This document shows positions 34,780-44,793 of a stretch of DNA of 64,000 nt, one piece after another. Position 1 is the stretch's first letter. Every line of letters begins with the position of its first letter. Location of the stretch: positions 248,001 through 312,000 of the forward strand of contig NZ_CP147520.1 in the NCBI RefSeq assembly GCF_037201975.1, in the 5' to 3' direction. The position numbers and the translations under genes were made by a program. The DNA comes from Streptomyces sp. TG1A-60 (GTDB taxonomy: Bacteria > Actinomycetota > Actinomycetes > Streptomycetales > Streptomycetaceae). Under the pieces are notes generated by a model that saw nothing but the letters and a program-made list of their open reading frames with translations, did no database searches and had not been told where the DNA came from.

Positions 34780-35619
34780 TCAGGCGGGCTGACGGAGTGC
34801 GCTGACCAGTGCGCGCGGGTCGTCTGCGTGGAAGCGGATGATGTGGGCCTCTTCCGTTGCACCGAGCGGGCGGGTGAAAGGGAGTGGCCGGTTCAGCTCC
34901 AGGGTCACCGAGGTCTGGCTGCCCACGATCAGGTCGAGGACCCCGTCCTCGGAGAGGGTGATCAGGCGGCCCTCGGGATAGCGCCGGTCGACCCGGACCG
35001 AGGCCACCGCGTCCGGCGGTACGGTGAGGTCGAAGAGGGCTCCGTAGCGGATCCGCAGAGAGCCGTCGGGGCGCACGACGTGCGGCCGGGTGACGCAGGC
35101 AGCGTGCAGGGCCAGCACGAGGACGACGCCATACAGGTCGAGTACCAGGATCACCCGGTGGACCACCGGCCAAGGGATGAGCAAGGCCAGGACCACCGCC
35201 TCGATGACCATCACGAAGAGCAGCCCGTACATCATCGCGGTCTGGGGCCCGGTGTACGCGGCAGCGAGGTCCCCGGGGCGCACCCCGTGCGTGCCGCGCC
35301 GGACCCACCGCCCCAGGGAGGCGAGGGCGCGCAGTTCGTGGAGGATTAGGCGGCGGACCGTCACCGGCACCGCCTCCTGCACGGCGGACCGCCGCGCCGC
35401 CCGGCGGTCCGCGCCGCGGGCGCGCGCGGCGACGTACAGCGAGCGCAGCACCCATGCCTCCAACAGCAGCACCACGAGCACCAGCGCCTCGGCGCCCGCC
35501 AGCGCCCACCCGGGAGGCCGGACCCCAGCCACCAGGCAGGCCACCAGGGCCAGTTCCCCCGGCAGCACGGCGGCCACCGCGACCCGCGCCGCCCGTACGC
35601 CCCTTGGCCGGCCGCTCAT
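34780..35619 (-). CDS. hypothetical membrane protein co-transcribed with MerR
   Basis: A 279-residue protein with two hydrophobic pairs, ~11-60 (VAAVLPGELALVACLVAGV, WALAGAEALVLVVLLLEAWV) and ~125-175 (MYGLLFVMVIEAVVLALLI, VILVLDLYGVVLVLALHAA), and a C-terminal soluble beta-rich domain (SLRIRYGALFDLTVPPDAVA). I recognise no named family. Its ATG overlaps the stop of the MerR regulator (ATGA), so the two form an operon and the protein is a likely target or partner of that regulator. Confidence 0.75.
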   Translation of the reverse strand: MSGRPRGVRAARVAVAAVLPGELALVACLVAGVRPPGWALAGAEALVLVVLLLEAWVLRSLYVAARARGADRRAARRSAVQEAVPVTVRRLILHELRALASLGRWVRRGTHGVRPGDLAAAYTGPQTAMMYGLLFVMVIEAVVLALLIPWPVVHRVILVLDLYGVVLVLALHAACVTRPHVVRPDGSLRIRYGALFDLTVPPDAVASVRVDRRYPEGRLITLSEDGVLDLIVGSQTSVTLELNRPLPFTRPLGATEEAHIIRFHADDPRALVSALRQPA

Positions 35620-36350
35620 CCCCGGCCCCTTTCCACGAAAGCCTCCATGAGCCGGCCCACGACTTCCGCCTGCGCGGGGGTGTACTCGGCGAGCAGCGCC
35701 TCCTTGAACCCGGTCACGACCACCCCGTCCTCGGGGATCGCGGCGAACAACTCCGCGGGGACGGCTGCCATCAGGTCAGCCGCCAGGGGTGCGATCCGCG
35801 GATCGTCGGCGGGGGCTTCGGCGAGCGCGTCGAGGCGCTCATACAGTTCGACAACTGCGGGATCGGCGACCAGCGTCCCGAGCAGCCCGAGCATCTCTTG
35901 GTTACCGGTGCTGGTGGCGTCCAGCAGCGTGAGGTACTCGCGGTCCTTGGCCGCGCTCGGCGAGTCTGTTCGGGGGGCCTGTGCCAGCAGTGCGGCGAGG
36001 GCGGGTGAGACGGGCCCGGTCGCGCCGGGCGGCTCGGCGAGCAGGGCGCCGAGCCGGCGGCGGCGCTCCCGGATGTCGGCTTCCTGGCGGGCCAGGTCGG
36101 CGTCGAGTTCCTCCAATATCTCGGTCAGGTCGCGCCCGGCATCGTGGGCGAGGGCGTCGCGCACTTCATCGAGGCTGAGGCCGAGTTCGGTGAGCCTGCG
36201 CACCCGGGCGAGCAGGACGGCGTCGCGGACGCTGTAGGCCCGGTAGCCGTTGGGGCGCCGCTCCGGTTCCGGAAGCAGCCCGACATGGTGGTAGTGCCGG
36301 ATCGCCCGGGTGGTGAGCCCCACGAGCGCGGCGATCTCTCCGATTCGCAT
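35616..36350 (-). CDS. MerR family transcriptional regulator
   Basis: A 244-residue protein beginning MRIGEIAALVGLTTRAIRHYHHVGLLPEPER, the MerR helix-turn-helix and wing start, then RPNGYRAYSVRDAVLLARVRRLTELG and a coiled-coil dimerisation helix (EILEELDADLARQEADIRERR). The C-terminal ~120 residues lack obvious metal-binding cysteines, so the effector is probably a small organic molecule or unknown. The 137 bases upstream of ATG 36350 should hold its promoter. It heads a two-gene operon. Confidence 0.9.
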   Translation of the reverse strand: MRIGEIAALVGLTTRAIRHYHHVGLLPEPERRPNGYRAYSVRDAVLLARVRRLTELGLSLDEVRDALAHDAGRDLTEILEELDADLARQEADIRERRRRLGALLAEPPGATGPVSPALAALLAQAPRTDSPSAAKDREYLTLLDATSTGNQEMLGLLGTLVADPAVVELYERLDALAEAPADDPRIAPLAADLMAAVPAELFAAIPEDGVVVTGFKEALLAEYTPAQAEVVGRLMEAFVERGRG

Positions 36351-36487
36351 GCCGCCAGTAGAAACCCTGCCGTTGCGTCAAGGTCAAGCGCTGGAAGTAT
36401 CGTCGGGCGCAAAACGATTCAAGCGCGTCTACACACCGGAGTGGTATGTCCTCGCCAGCGCACGTATCTGGCCAGGGTCCGCTCCCG

Positions 36488-37110
36488 CTACCCCTCGTCG
36501 TCCTCGTCGAGTTCCACTGTGTCCGGGTCGCGAAGCGGGCGTAGGGCGCCGCCAGTCGGAGTGGAGGCGGTGAAGCTGTAGCGGCCCAGGACGTTGAGGT
36601 TGCGGTGCTTGAGCGGGGAGAGGCGGGCGATGTCCTCGTCCCGGATCTCGTGGCCCTCGGCACGGAGCCGGGCGACGGCGGCGTCGATGTACCGGGTGGT
36701 CCAGAGCACCACGGCGTTGAGGACCAGGCCCAGTGAGCCGAGCTGGTCCTCCATCCCGTCCGGTACGCCTGATGGATGGTGCCGCGCTTGCCGTGGCACA
36801 CGTCGCGGGCCAGCTTGTGCCGGGACTCCTGCACGGTGAGCTGGCGGTTCATCTGGCGGCGGTAGGTGTCGTCGACCGGGTCGACGACGCGGAGCAGGTG
36901 CTCGGTCTTGGCGATCCGGCCGTACTCGGCGAATGCCTGTCCCAGCGGGGTCGGGTGGCCTTCGCGTCCGAACATCCGCAGCAGGTCGTAGGCGCGAACC
37001 TGGTTGGTGACCAGGGAACCGGCGACCCGGAGCATGTCCGGCCAGTGAGTGATCACCTTGTTCAGGTTGACCCGGTTGCGGGCCAGCGGCTCCAGCGGCC
37101 CGTACGTGCC
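36488..37110 (-). pseudogene. Tn3-family transposase, 3' fragment with frameshift (Tn21/Tn4556-like group)
   Basis: The minus strand encodes the end of a Tn3 TnpA: PLEPLARNRVNLNKVITHWP, MLRVAGSLVTNQVRAYDLL, EYGRIAKTEHLLRVVD and HGKRGTIHQAYR. After a frameshift near 36765 it continues DGMEDQLGSLGLVLNAVVLW, then ARLSPLKHRNLNVLGRYSF. The N-terminal ~750 residues are missing. The break at about 37110 abuts an integrase fragment on the other strand. Not functional. Confidence 0.8.
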
Positions 37111-37136
37111 TGTCTCTACTCCGGGAAGGGACGCGC

Positions 37137-38382
37137 GCCAGAATCGTTTACTTCCTGCGCTGGCTCGCCCAGGCCCACCCCGACATCGACGCGATGACCC
37201 AGCTGGAGCGCCGGCACGTCGAGGGCTTCATAGCCCACCTGCACGAGCACATCAACGCCCGGACCGGACGGCCGCTGACGGCACGGTCCCGCTATACCTA
37301 CCTCAGCCCGCTGCTTCAGTTCTTCCGCGAGACCAGCCAGTGGGGCTGGAGCGACGTCCCGGGCAGACCCCTGCTCGGCCGCTCGGACATGCCCAAACTC
37401 CCCTCCGCACTGCCGCGGTTCATCCCCCGGGCCGAGCTGGACCGCCTCATGGAAGCGGTCGAGGAACTCGAAGACCCGCACCAACGTGCCGCCCTGCTTT
37501 TGCTGCGCTGGAGCGGCGCCCGGCGCGGGGAGATCGCACGGCTGACCCTGGACTGCCTGGACGCCTACCCCGACGGCTATCCGCGGCTGCGGATCCCGGT
37601 CGGCAAGACCTACACCGAGCGCATGGTCCCCCTGCACCCCCAAGCAGCGGACGCCCTGCGCGAGTTGATCGACGCGGCCAAGACAGCGAACGCCGCAGCC
37701 CGACATGACGCATGGGCCCAGCGGCCTGTCCGCTACGTGTTCATGCGGCGGGGCAAGCCCATGGGCCGTCACTTCCTCTACGCGGACGCCCTGGAGATCG
37801 CCTGCCGCAAGGCCGGGCTCGTCGACGGCGACGGCAATCCCACCGTGACCGCCCACCGGTTTCGCCACACCGTCGGCACCCAGCTCGCCGAAGGCGGCGC
37901 CCAGATCCAGACGATCATGGCAATCCTCGGCCCACCGCAACGCGCAGATGTCCGCCACCTACTCCCACATCAGCGATCCCGTCCTGAAGGAGCAGTACGA
38001 GAAGGTCATCGCCGCCGGCGGACGGATCGCGGGCCCGGCCGCGGAGGAGCTACTGACCAGCCGGATCGGCGAGGACACCCTGAACTGGCTCAAGACCAAC
38101 TTCTTCAAGACCGAACTCGAACTCGGCCACTGCCTGCGGGCACCCGCCGAAGGGCCCTGCGAGTGCGACCTCTACCTCCGCTGCTCGAAGTTCCTCACCA
38201 CGAGCGAGTACGCCCCGCGCCTGCGGTCCCGGCTCGCCCGTGAACAGCAGCTCGCCCAGGACGCCGTCGAACGCGGCTGGCCCCGCGAGGTCGAACGACA
38301 CAAGGCCATCGCCGAACGGATCTGCGGCCTCCTCGCCGATCTCGGAGAGAGCGCCGAGCCCGGCCCTGACGATCACTGCTGA
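37137..38382 (+). pseudogene. tyrosine recombinase/integrase, frameshifted and 5'-truncated
   Basis: The reading starts abruptly at the Tn3 junction (RIVYFLRWLAQAHPDIDAMT). It has a core-binding domain, then LLLLRWSGARRGEIARLTL (catalytic Arg), TAHRFRHTVGTQLAEGGAQI (HxxR), and stops matching at ILG. An extra C in the CCC run at 37931-37933 shifts the frame. Removing it gives LGHRNAQMSATYSHISDPV with the His and the catalytic Tyr, and the C-terminus runs on to 38382. The Cys-rich tail (LGHCLRAPAEGPCECDLYLRC) is typical of these actinobacterial integrases. Confidence 0.82.
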
Positions 38383-38431
38383 GCGGTTGTTTTCGGCAGC
38401 CTGAACGAGAGCCCCGACGGATACTTGCCAG

Positions 38432-39076
38432 ATGGATGGATCAAGGGCTTCTTGGGTCAACACCACACACGATTGGGCTGGCACCGTGGACGCGGACCAT
38501 CTCGGTCAGATCCGCCAGGAATCTGCCCAGTTCGCTCCGGGCGGGCCGGGACACCTAGTTCTTGAGATCGTTGCTTATGCCGCTGACGAGGCAGCGAGCC
38601 GGGGCGGCGGACGGTGTGTGGTCACGCTGCATACCGACGGCTCGGTGTCGGTGAAGGATGACGGACGGGGCACCGACACTCGGGTCGACGAGCATGGCCG
38701 GGTGGTGAAGAAGCCGGTCATGGCCACGAAGGATCTTCGGTTCTTCGACTTCCCAGAGGCGGAGCGGCTTTCGGACGGACATCCGCGTCGCGGCATGTCC
38801 GTCGTCGCAGCGCTCAGCGAGTGGCTGATTCATACCAACCGCCGTCTCAACGGATCCTGGAGCCAGCGCTATGAGCACGGCGTCCCGGTGACCGATCTGG
38901 TGCCCGTCGAAGCGGACGGGACCACGGGGACCTGCGTCCGCTTCCTGCCGGACGAAGCCCTGCGTTCGCGGTGGTCGTTGACCACGGGCGACCTGGCCCG
39001 TTGGTCCCAGCACTGGCCCGACCTGACTGCCCGCCTCGACGATCAGCGCGACAGCGGGGACCGGTCAGGCCCGTGA
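38432..39076 (+). CDS. stand-alone GyrB-like GHKL ATPase domain protein
   Basis: A 214-residue protein matching only the N-terminal ATPase domain of DNA gyrase [21 protein letters not shown] corresponds to the helix with the Mg-binding Glu-x3-Asn, here degenerate ([10 protein letters not shown] lacks the Asn). Then [15 protein letters not shown] (motif II, DxGxG-like), [44 protein letters not shown] and [15 protein letters not shown] follow. There is no toprim domain, so it is not a topoisomerase. It may be a regulatory or conflict-system ATPase, or a resistance-related decoy; no evidence decides. Confidence 0.7.
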   Translation: MDGSRASWVNTTHDWAGTVDADHLGQIRQESAQFAPGGPGHLVLEIVAYAADEAASRGGGRCVVTLHTDGSVSVKDDGRGTDTRVDEHGRVVKKPVMATKDLRFFDFPEAERLSDGHPRRGMSVVAALSEWLIHTNRRLNGSWSQRYEHGVPVTDLVPVEADGTTGTCVRFLPDEALRSRWSLTTGDLARWSQHWPDLTARLDDQRDSGDRSGP

Positions 39077-39240
39077 CCACGGGGCGGCACGACCGCGCTG
39101 CACCGGAGAGAGCGGCCCGGTCGGATCCCGACCCGCGGTCCTGGTGCTCGGCCCCGGTGGCCTGGAGGCGGCAGGAGTCGGAGACGGTCTCGATCAGGGT
39201 GCACTTGAAGTTGAGCCGGACCCGCGCACGGAATTCGTCC

Positions 39241-40130
39241 AGATAAGGGTTCACGTGCGTCCAGAACAGGGGGGACAGGGCCCGCCGGTCGGCGTCGGTG
39301 AGCCGCTTCTGCCACTTCTCTTCGCTCAGGATGTCCTGGAGGAGCAGGGTGTTGACGTGCACCAGCGCGGACTGGAGCAGGTGCAGGGCGAGCGTGGAGA
39401 CCTCCTGTGACTCCTTTTCGGAGCCGGTCAGGTCGCCATCCTTGCCGTAGAACAGGTCGTGGTTCGCGCTGTTCCAGTTCTCCACGACCTGGAGCCCGTC
39501 GTTGATCTCCCGGCGCAGGTCCGCGTCGGCGAGGTAGCCGCAGATGAACGCCGTACGTACCGCCCGCCCGAGTTCCTCGATCGCGCGGTAGGTGGGGTGC
39601 TTGGGCCCGCCGCGGGTGAAGCGGCGCAGGACCTGCTCGGCCTCGGCGGTGCCCAGGCGCAGGGCGGTGGTGTATTTGACGATCTGGTCGTACTGCTGGC
39701 GGATCAGGTCCCAGTCGATCGTCTTGGTCGACAGCACCGGCGCCAGGTTCGGCCACTTCTCGTCCTCCCCGGCCGTCGGCCGGTACAGCCGCGCGGAGCC
39801 GACGTTCTTCAACCTGGGCAGCAGGTTGAAGCCGAGCATGTGGGCGAAGGCGAACCCGACGATGGAGGCGCCGTGCGTGTCGGTGTACTGCCGGTCGATC
39901 TCCACGTCCGTGCAGTGCCGCAGCACACCCTCGATCATCGCGGCGACCTCGGACGCCGAGCAGGACTTGAGCTGGCTGTAGACGCACAGCGACTTCTTCT
40001 CGACGTGCCAGTAGATCATCACCCCGGGCCCGTAAGCGCGCGGGTTCGCGGATTCCTGAACGGGAGTGAGGTGGAACCCGCGTGTGGCTCGGAGCATAGC
40101 CGCCCCGATGCGGTTGAGTTCGCACCTGTC
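39241..40130 (-). pseudogene. Tn3-family transposase, 3' fragment (second group)
   Basis: The minus strand encodes [77 protein letters not shown] and [12 protein letters not shown], the DDE end of a Tn3 transposase from a different group than the fragment at 36488. The final NPYGRF tail is lost at about 39241, and the N-terminal ~650 residues are absent upstream of ~40130. Similarity is high and uninterrupted in between, so the truncation is probably recent. Confidence 0.8.
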
Positions 40131-40267
40131 GACGTACACGGTCAAATGCTCAGCCGCGCACGGAGGAAAGTCAGATCCTCGGTTGATGCACGGCACCCGA
40201 GTCGGTGCGGTCGGCCGGGAACCGCGCGACGTCGCCTGATGTCAGTGCCTCCTGTCAGGATGCGCGG

Positions 40268-40885
40268 ATGACCTCAACCAGCCACCCGCTCACCGACCCT
40301 GACGATCAGCCCCGTGCCCACCTTCGGGAGTTGGTCGGCGCCATCGAACGGTGGGACGACCTGGAACGCACCCATCTGAAGACCGCCACACAGTGGATCG
40401 CCAGCGGAGCTCCGGTCTACCGGGTGCGCAAGCCGGATGTTCCGGCGATGCACTTGGTGAGCTACTTCGTCGTCCTCGACGACACGCGCGGGCAGTTGCT
40501 GCTCGTCGCGCACCGCAAGGCGGGTCTGTGGCTGCCAGCCGGAGGGCACGTCGAGCCGGGTGAGGACCCATGGGCTGCGGTGGTCCGCGAATGCCATGAA
40601 GAGCTGGGCATCGAGGCCGTGGCATCGCCGATCAGCGGTGAGCTCCCCTTCTTCCTCACCGTCACTCGAACCCGGGGGCAGGGCGTACACACCGACGTCT
40701 CTCTCTGGTATCTCCTCGACGCCGATGCTGACACCATCACCTCCTTCGACCAAGGCGAGTTCGACGCGATCCGGTGGCTGACCGACGAGCAGGTTCTCGA
40801 GGAGCCGGACGAACTGCTCGACCCCCACATGCACCGCTTCACGCGCAAGCTGCAGCGCGCCCGGACCAGAAGGCATCGCGGGTAG
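40268..40885 (+). CDS. Nudix hydrolase
   Basis: A 205-residue protein. The Nudix box is complete: GHVEPGED, seven residues, then RECHEELGI, matching Gx5Ex7REUxEExGU. LVSYFVVLDDTRGQLLLVAH starts the fold and IRWLTDEQVLEEPDELLDPH closes it. Substrate cannot be read from sequence; the family hydrolyses nucleoside diphosphates linked to other groups. The ATG at 40268 follows AGGA. It lies alone between a Tn3 fragment and IS remnants. Confidence 0.88.
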   Translation: MTSTSHPLTDPDDQPRAHLRELVGAIERWDDLERTHLKTATQWIASGAPVYRVRKPDVPAMHLVSYFVVLDDTRGQLLLVAHRKAGLWLPAGGHVEPGEDPWAAVVRECHEELGIEAVASPISGELPFFLTVTRTRGQGVHTDVSLWYLLDADADTITSFDQGEFDAIRWLTDEQVLEEPDELLDPHMHRFTRKLQRARTRRHRG

Positions 40886-41005
40886 CCTCCTCCGGTGTCC
40901 GCGGTGCTTACGACCCCGCGACGACGGCACAACGCCGAGACCGACACCAGCACCGCTCAGGTCCGCCGTCTCTATGGGGAGTCGTGACCGCGAGGGTTGT
41001 CAACG

Positions 41006-41049
41006 CTCTCTGAAATCTGACCCCAGGCGAGTCTCTGAAAACTGACCCC
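41006..41049. repeat. two direct repeats resembling an IS end
   Basis: CTCTGAAATCTGACCCC and CTCTGAAAACTGACCCC occur 25 bases apart. Repeated terminal motifs with TGACCCC are common at the ends of IS21-like elements, so this is probably the trace of one. No transposase of that family is visible here. Confidence 0.4.
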
Positions 41050-41119
41050 CATGTTGTTGGCCGCCGAGTGCCCTGCTCACCTCGGCAGGCTGTCAGCCGT
41101 GGATGCCAGAATCAGCAGC

Positions 41120-41566
41120 ATGACTCTGTGCGACTACTTCTCCGCTGTTGACGACCAGGCTGCCATCGCGGTCCTGCAATCTCCGGGAGGACCAGGTCGA
41201 GCGGAGTTCGACGTGTTCCTCCTCAAGAACATCGACCCGGTCGTCGCGATTGCCCAGCTCGAGGCCATCATGACGGGCTGCAGCTATGAAGAGGCCAGCG
41301 AACGCCCACGGTCCGGGCAGCTGCTGTCATCGCCGGAGGACGGCCCGCCCTTTGTGGTCAGCTTGTCGGACTCCTTGTTCGATGCCCTCGTCACGGCGGG
41401 GGACGACGATCTTGCTCGTATTGCTGAGCTGTGGTCGAAGACCGACGAGCTCCGGCAGATTCGGATCAGCGTTGAGGTCTCGGCGGATGTTCTGAAGGGC
41501 CTGGTCGGACTGGCTCAGCGCGCTCAGGCCTCCGGTCAGCGGTTGTATTGCTGGTGGGCGCTGTGA
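41120..41566 (+). CDS. DUF1877-like hypothetical protein
   Basis: A 148-residue protein: MTLCDYFSAVDDQAAIAVLQ, AEFDVFLLKNIDPVVAIAQL, VSLSDSLFDALVTAGDDDLA and LVGLAQRAQASGQRLYCWWAL. The last motif, ending in a Tyr-Cys-Trp-Trp-like terminus, and the length resemble the DUF1877 family of unknown function. The ATG at 41120 is preferred to the earlier one at 41051 because the extra residues lie in IS-like DNA. Alone between mobile elements. Confidence 0.6.
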   Translation: MTLCDYFSAVDDQAAIAVLQSPGGPGRAEFDVFLLKNIDPVVAIAQLEAIMTGCSYEEASERPRSGQLLSSPEDGPPFVVSLSDSLFDALVTAGDDDLARIAELWSKTDELRQIRISVEVSADVLKGLVGLAQRAQASGQRLYCWWAL

Positions 41567-41588
41567 ATTACCGGCGTGTCCGGCGAGT

Positions 41589-43000
41589 AATTGTCAAGAG
41601 TTGTGGATCAGTGGGGTTGCTCAGGCGGCGACTTCAGGGCGTTCTACGAGGTGACCGTTCTTGAAGCGGGCGCCGTTGCGGACGAGGGCGACAAGGTGGG
41701 GTGCGGTGATCGCTCGCCAGCGGGCCTGGGCGGACTCGACGAGCTTGAACACCATCGCCAGGGCCGCGGCCGGGCTGCCGGCCCCGCGGGTTACCTTGGT
41801 CCTCAACTTCACGGTGCTGAAAGTGGACTCGATGGGATTTGTCGTGCGCAGGTGCACCCAGTGCTCGGCGGGGAAGTCGTAGAACGCGAGGAGCTCGTCG
41901 GCCTCGTCGGTGATCTTCTTGGCCGCTTTCGGCCACTTCGCTCCGTAGGCACGCTCGAAGTCCCTGACCGCCTTCTCGGCGTGGTCACGGTCCTCGGCGT
42001 TGTAGATCTCCTGCAGGGCCTTCTTCGCGCCGGGCTGAGCCGACTTCGGTAGCGCGTTCATGACATTGCGGACCTTGTGAACCCAGCACCTCTGGTGTCT
42101 GGCCTGGGGAAACACCTCTGCGAGGGCCCTCCACAGGCCCATCGCCCCGTCGCCGACGACGAGTTCGGGATCGCGCATGCCGCGTCGGCGGCAGTCACGC
42201 AGCAGATCCGCCCATGACTCGGTCGATTCACGCAGCCCCTCGGCCAGCGCGATGAGTTCCTTGCGGCCGTCGGGGCGCACGCCCATGAGGACCAGGACGC
42301 AGGAGTGGGCCTGGCCGAGGCGGACCTTGGGGTGGACGCCGTCGGCCCACACGTAGACGTAATCGGAATCCGACAGGTCGCGGGCCTGGAAGGCGGTGTG
42401 GTCGTCGGTCCACTGCTTCGTCAGCCGGATCACCGTCGCCGGCGAGAGGCCGGCCGAGGAACCCAGGAACTGCTCCATCGCGGGCACGAAATCCCCGGAG
42501 GACAGTCCGTGGAGGTAGAGCAGGGGCAGGACCTCGCTGATCTTCGGGGACTTACGGCACCACGGCGCGAGGATCTTCGACGAGAACCGCTTGCGCTCAC
42601 CGGTCTCCACGTCGACGCGCTTGTCGTTCACGCGGGGCGCCTTCACCACGACCGGCCCGGCGGCGGTGGTCACCGTCCGCTCGCGATGATGGCCGTTGCG
42701 GACCACCAGACGGCGGCCGACCTCGTCCCGCTCACCAGCCAACTCAGCTATGTACTGGTTGACTTCGGCCTCCAGGGCCGCGGCGAGCATCCGCCGGGCA
42801 CCCTCACGGACGATGTCGTCCATCAGGGATCCGGTCTCGGTGGTTCCGTCGTTGTTGACTACGCTGAGCACGGGCGTGCCTTCCCAACCCGCGGTGCAAC
42901 GCGGGTCTACTCGGTGACCATCAATCGATCACTCGGGAAGGTACGCCCTCCGCGTTTCGCGAGGCACCCCTCCCGAGGCCGATCCACAGGTCTTGAGCAT
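41589..43000 (-). mobile_element. IS256-family insertion sequence
   Basis: Imperfect inverted repeats of about 20 bases bound the element: AATTGTCAAGAGTTGTGGAT at 41589-41608 and, reversed, AATGCTCAAGACCTGTGGAT at 42981-43000 (four mismatches). One intact transposase lies inside. The right end touches the remnant of a second IS256-type transposase within a few bases, and no 8-9-bp target duplication was found, so one flank may have been rearranged. Confidence 0.75.
41621..42871 (-). CDS. IS256-family transposase
   Basis: A 416-residue DDE transposase from GTG 42871: [11 protein letters not shown] early, [17 protein letters not shown] (first Asp), [15 protein letters not shown] (second Asp), [20 protein letters not shown] and [16 protein letters not shown] (Glu). 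The frame is uninterrupted and the length is normal for the family, so it is probably functional. Confidence 0.93.
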   Translation of the reverse strand: MLSVVNNDGTTETGSLMDDIVREGARRMLAAALEAEVNQYIAELAGERDEVGRRLVVRNGHHRERTVTTAAGPVVVKAPRVNDKRVDVETGERKRFSSKILAPWCRKSPKISEVLPLLYLHGLSSGDFVPAMEQFLGSSAGLSPATVIRLTKQWTDDHTAFQARDLSDSDYVYVWADGVHPKVRLGQAHSCVLVLMGVRPDGRKELIALAEGLRESTESWADLLRDCRRRGMRDPELVVGDGAMGLWRALAEVFPQARHQRCWVHKVRNVMNALPKSAQPGAKKALQEIYNAEDRDHAEKAVRDFERAYGAKWPKAAKKITDEADELLAFYDFPAEHWVHLRTTNPIESTFSTVKLRTKVTRGAGSPAAALAMVFKLVESAQARWRAITAPHLVALVRNGARFKNGHLVERPEVAA

Positions 43001-43002
43001 TG

Positions 43003-43094
43003 CTCGTGATGGACGGGATGGCGGAATGGTCCAACCGCCCCCTGGACCGCGTCTATCCGGTGTTGTTCGTCGATGCGATCAACGTGAAGATCCG
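43003..43094 (+). pseudogene. IS256-type transposase remnant, left part
   Basis: The plus strand reads VMDGMAEWSNRPLDRVYPVL followed by FVDAINVKI, the segment around the first catalytic Asp of a second, distinct IS256-type transposase. It begins next to the end of the neighbouring IS256 element and is cut at 43094 by the ISL3 element. The continuation is at 44794-45504. The N-terminal ~130 residues are missing. Confidence 0.8.
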
Positions 43095-44793
43095 GGTTCT
43101 GTCGACGATCTTGTGATCCGGACGGTTGAACGGGTCGTGCCGACTGTTCGCGATCATGCATCGCGTGCTCTCGTGATGTGCTCTTGGAGCTGTTTCCGCA
43201 CCTGTCCGCGCTGCTGATCGAGGAGGTCGAACGACGGCCGGAAAAGGTGGTGTTGAGGACGCGGGTGCGGGCCACGACTGGGGCCTGCCGGTGCGGCCAG
43301 AGGTCGTCTCGGGTGCACGGTCGGTACGTACGGAGGTTGCGCGATGTCGCCGTTGGCGGGCTCGGCGTGGTGATCGAGTTGTGCGTGCGCCGATTCCGCT
43401 GCGAGAACCCTGACTGCACAGCGGTGACGTTCGCCGAACAGATCGCGGGGCTGACCACCCCGCACAGTCGCTATGGCCCGCTGCTGCGTGGGGTGTTAAC
43501 GCGGGTCGGGCTGGCGCTGGCCGGCAGGGCAGGAGTCCGACTCGCGGCCGCGGCCGGTATCACCGTGGGCAAGGACACGCTGCTGCGGCTGGTCAGAGCC
43601 CTGCCCGACCCGGAGATCGGCCAGGTGGAGGTACTCGGTGTCGACGACTTCGCCTTCCGTAAAGGCCGCCACTACGGCACTGTGCTCATCGACATGGCCA
43701 CCCACCGTCCACTGCACCTCTACGACGGACGTGAGGGAGAGGACCTGGCTGCCTGGCTCCGCGGTCACCCTGAGGTGAAGGTCATCTGCCGTGACCGTTC
43801 CGGCGGATACGCGGAAGGTGCACGGGTCGGGGCACCGCAGGCCGAGCAGGTCGCTGATCGCTATCACCTGTGGGCCAACCTCGGACAGGCGGTCGAGAAG
43901 TCGGTGAACGCCCATCGTTCCCGCCTGACCGAACCAGTTCCCGCAACTGACGGTAACTCCGATGCCCTGGAGGCGGAGCCCGAGAAGGTCCAGCCATCGA
44001 CGGAGCTGAAGATCGTGACTCGATTGCGTGAGCAGCATGCCGCCGCCCACGAACTGTGGGAGAAGGGCATGTCCAAGGCGGCGATCGGCCGGAAACTCGG
44101 GCTGCACCAAGCCACCGTCCGCAAGCTGGTCAACGCCCGCTCCGCGGACGAAGTCGTCGCCAAGAGCCTGCAACGGGCGCATATCGTCGATCCGTACGTC
44201 GGCCACCTGCACCGGCGCTGGAACGAAGGTGTCAGAAACGCCGCCCAGCTCTACCGCGAGATCCAACAACTGGGCTATCCAGGTGGCGAGTTGGCCGTCC
44301 AGCGTCATCTGCGGCGCTACCGAACCGGGCGCGGACATGCACCCGTCCCCGGCCCCAAGCCGCCATCGGTCCGCGAGGTCACCTCCTGGATCATGACCCA
44401 CCCCGAGCACCTGCGGGACGAGGACGCCGACAAGCTCCACCGCCTACGCAAACGGGATCCCGAGCTCGACCGGCTCACCCTCCACGTCAGGAAGTTCGCC
44501 GCGATGATGACCGGACGCCACGGCGACCGCCTCGAAGACTGGATCACCAACGCTGAGCAAGACACGCTGACCCCGCTCGCGGGCTTCGCCCGCAACCTCC
44601 GCCGCGACTTCGACGCCGTCCGCAACGGACTGTCCCTGCCACACAGTTCCGGCACCGTCGAAGGCAACATCAACCGGCTGAAGATGCTGAAACGCCAGAT
44701 GTTCGGCAGGGCCAGCCTCGATCTCCTACGCAAACGCGTCCTACTCGCACGGTGAGTCTGAACCGTCCGGATCACAAGATCGTCGACAGAACC
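43095..44793 (+). mobile_element. ISL3-family insertion sequence with 33-bp inverted repeats
   Basis: Positions 43095-43127 (starting GGTTCTGTCGACGATC) and 44761-44793 are exact reverse complements over 33 bases. The 8-base flanks AAGATCCG (43087-43094) and AAGATCAG (44794-44801) form a target duplication with one mismatch. The element sits inside an IS256-type transposase. Removing it with one flank rejoins INVKI to RDGQVANRPIYVV in frame. Confidence 0.93.
43178..44755 (+). CDS. ISL3-family transposase
   Basis: A 525-residue transposase from GTG 43178. The N-terminal zinc-finger region shows TGACRCGQRSSRVHGRYVRR and RRFRCENPDC. The core has VLGVDDFAFRKGRHYGT (Asp), ICRDRSGGYAEGARVG (Asp) and HSSGTVEGNINRLKMLKRQM (Glu), with an inserted helix-turn-helix-like part (MSKAAIGRKLGLHQATVRKL). 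It appears intact. Confidence 0.93.
   Translation: MLLELFPHLSALLIEEVERRPEKVVLRTRVRATTGACRCGQRSSRVHGRYVRRLRDVAVGGLGVVIELCVRRFRCENPDCTAVTFAEQIAGLTTPHSRYGPLLRGVLTRVGLALAGRAGVRLAAAAGITVGKDTLLRLVRALPDPEIGQVEVLGVDDFAFRKGRHYGTVLIDMATHRPLHLYDGREGEDLAAWLRGHPEVKVICRDRSGGYAEGARVGAPQAEQVADRYHLWANLGQAVEKSVNAHRSRLTEPVPATDGNSDALEAEPEKVQPSTELKIVTRLREQHAAAHELWEKGMSKAAIGRKLGLHQATVRKLVNARSADEVVAKSLQRAHIVDPYVGHLHRRWNEGVRNAAQLYREIQQLGYPGGELAVQRHLRRYRTGRGHAPVPGPKPPSVREVTSWIMTHPEHLRDEDADKLHRLRKRDPELDRLTLHVRKFAAMMTGRHGDRLEDWITNAEQDTLTPLAGFARNLRRDFDAVRNGLSLPHSSGTVEGNINRLKMLKRQMFGRASLDLLRKRVLLAR

Noticed and set aside
39083..39240. Continuation of the second Tn3 fragment to its apparent frame end
   Set aside because: Similarity to Tn3 transposases stops at HVNPY (about 39241); the following residues do not match the family and overlap the end of the GyrB-like gene.
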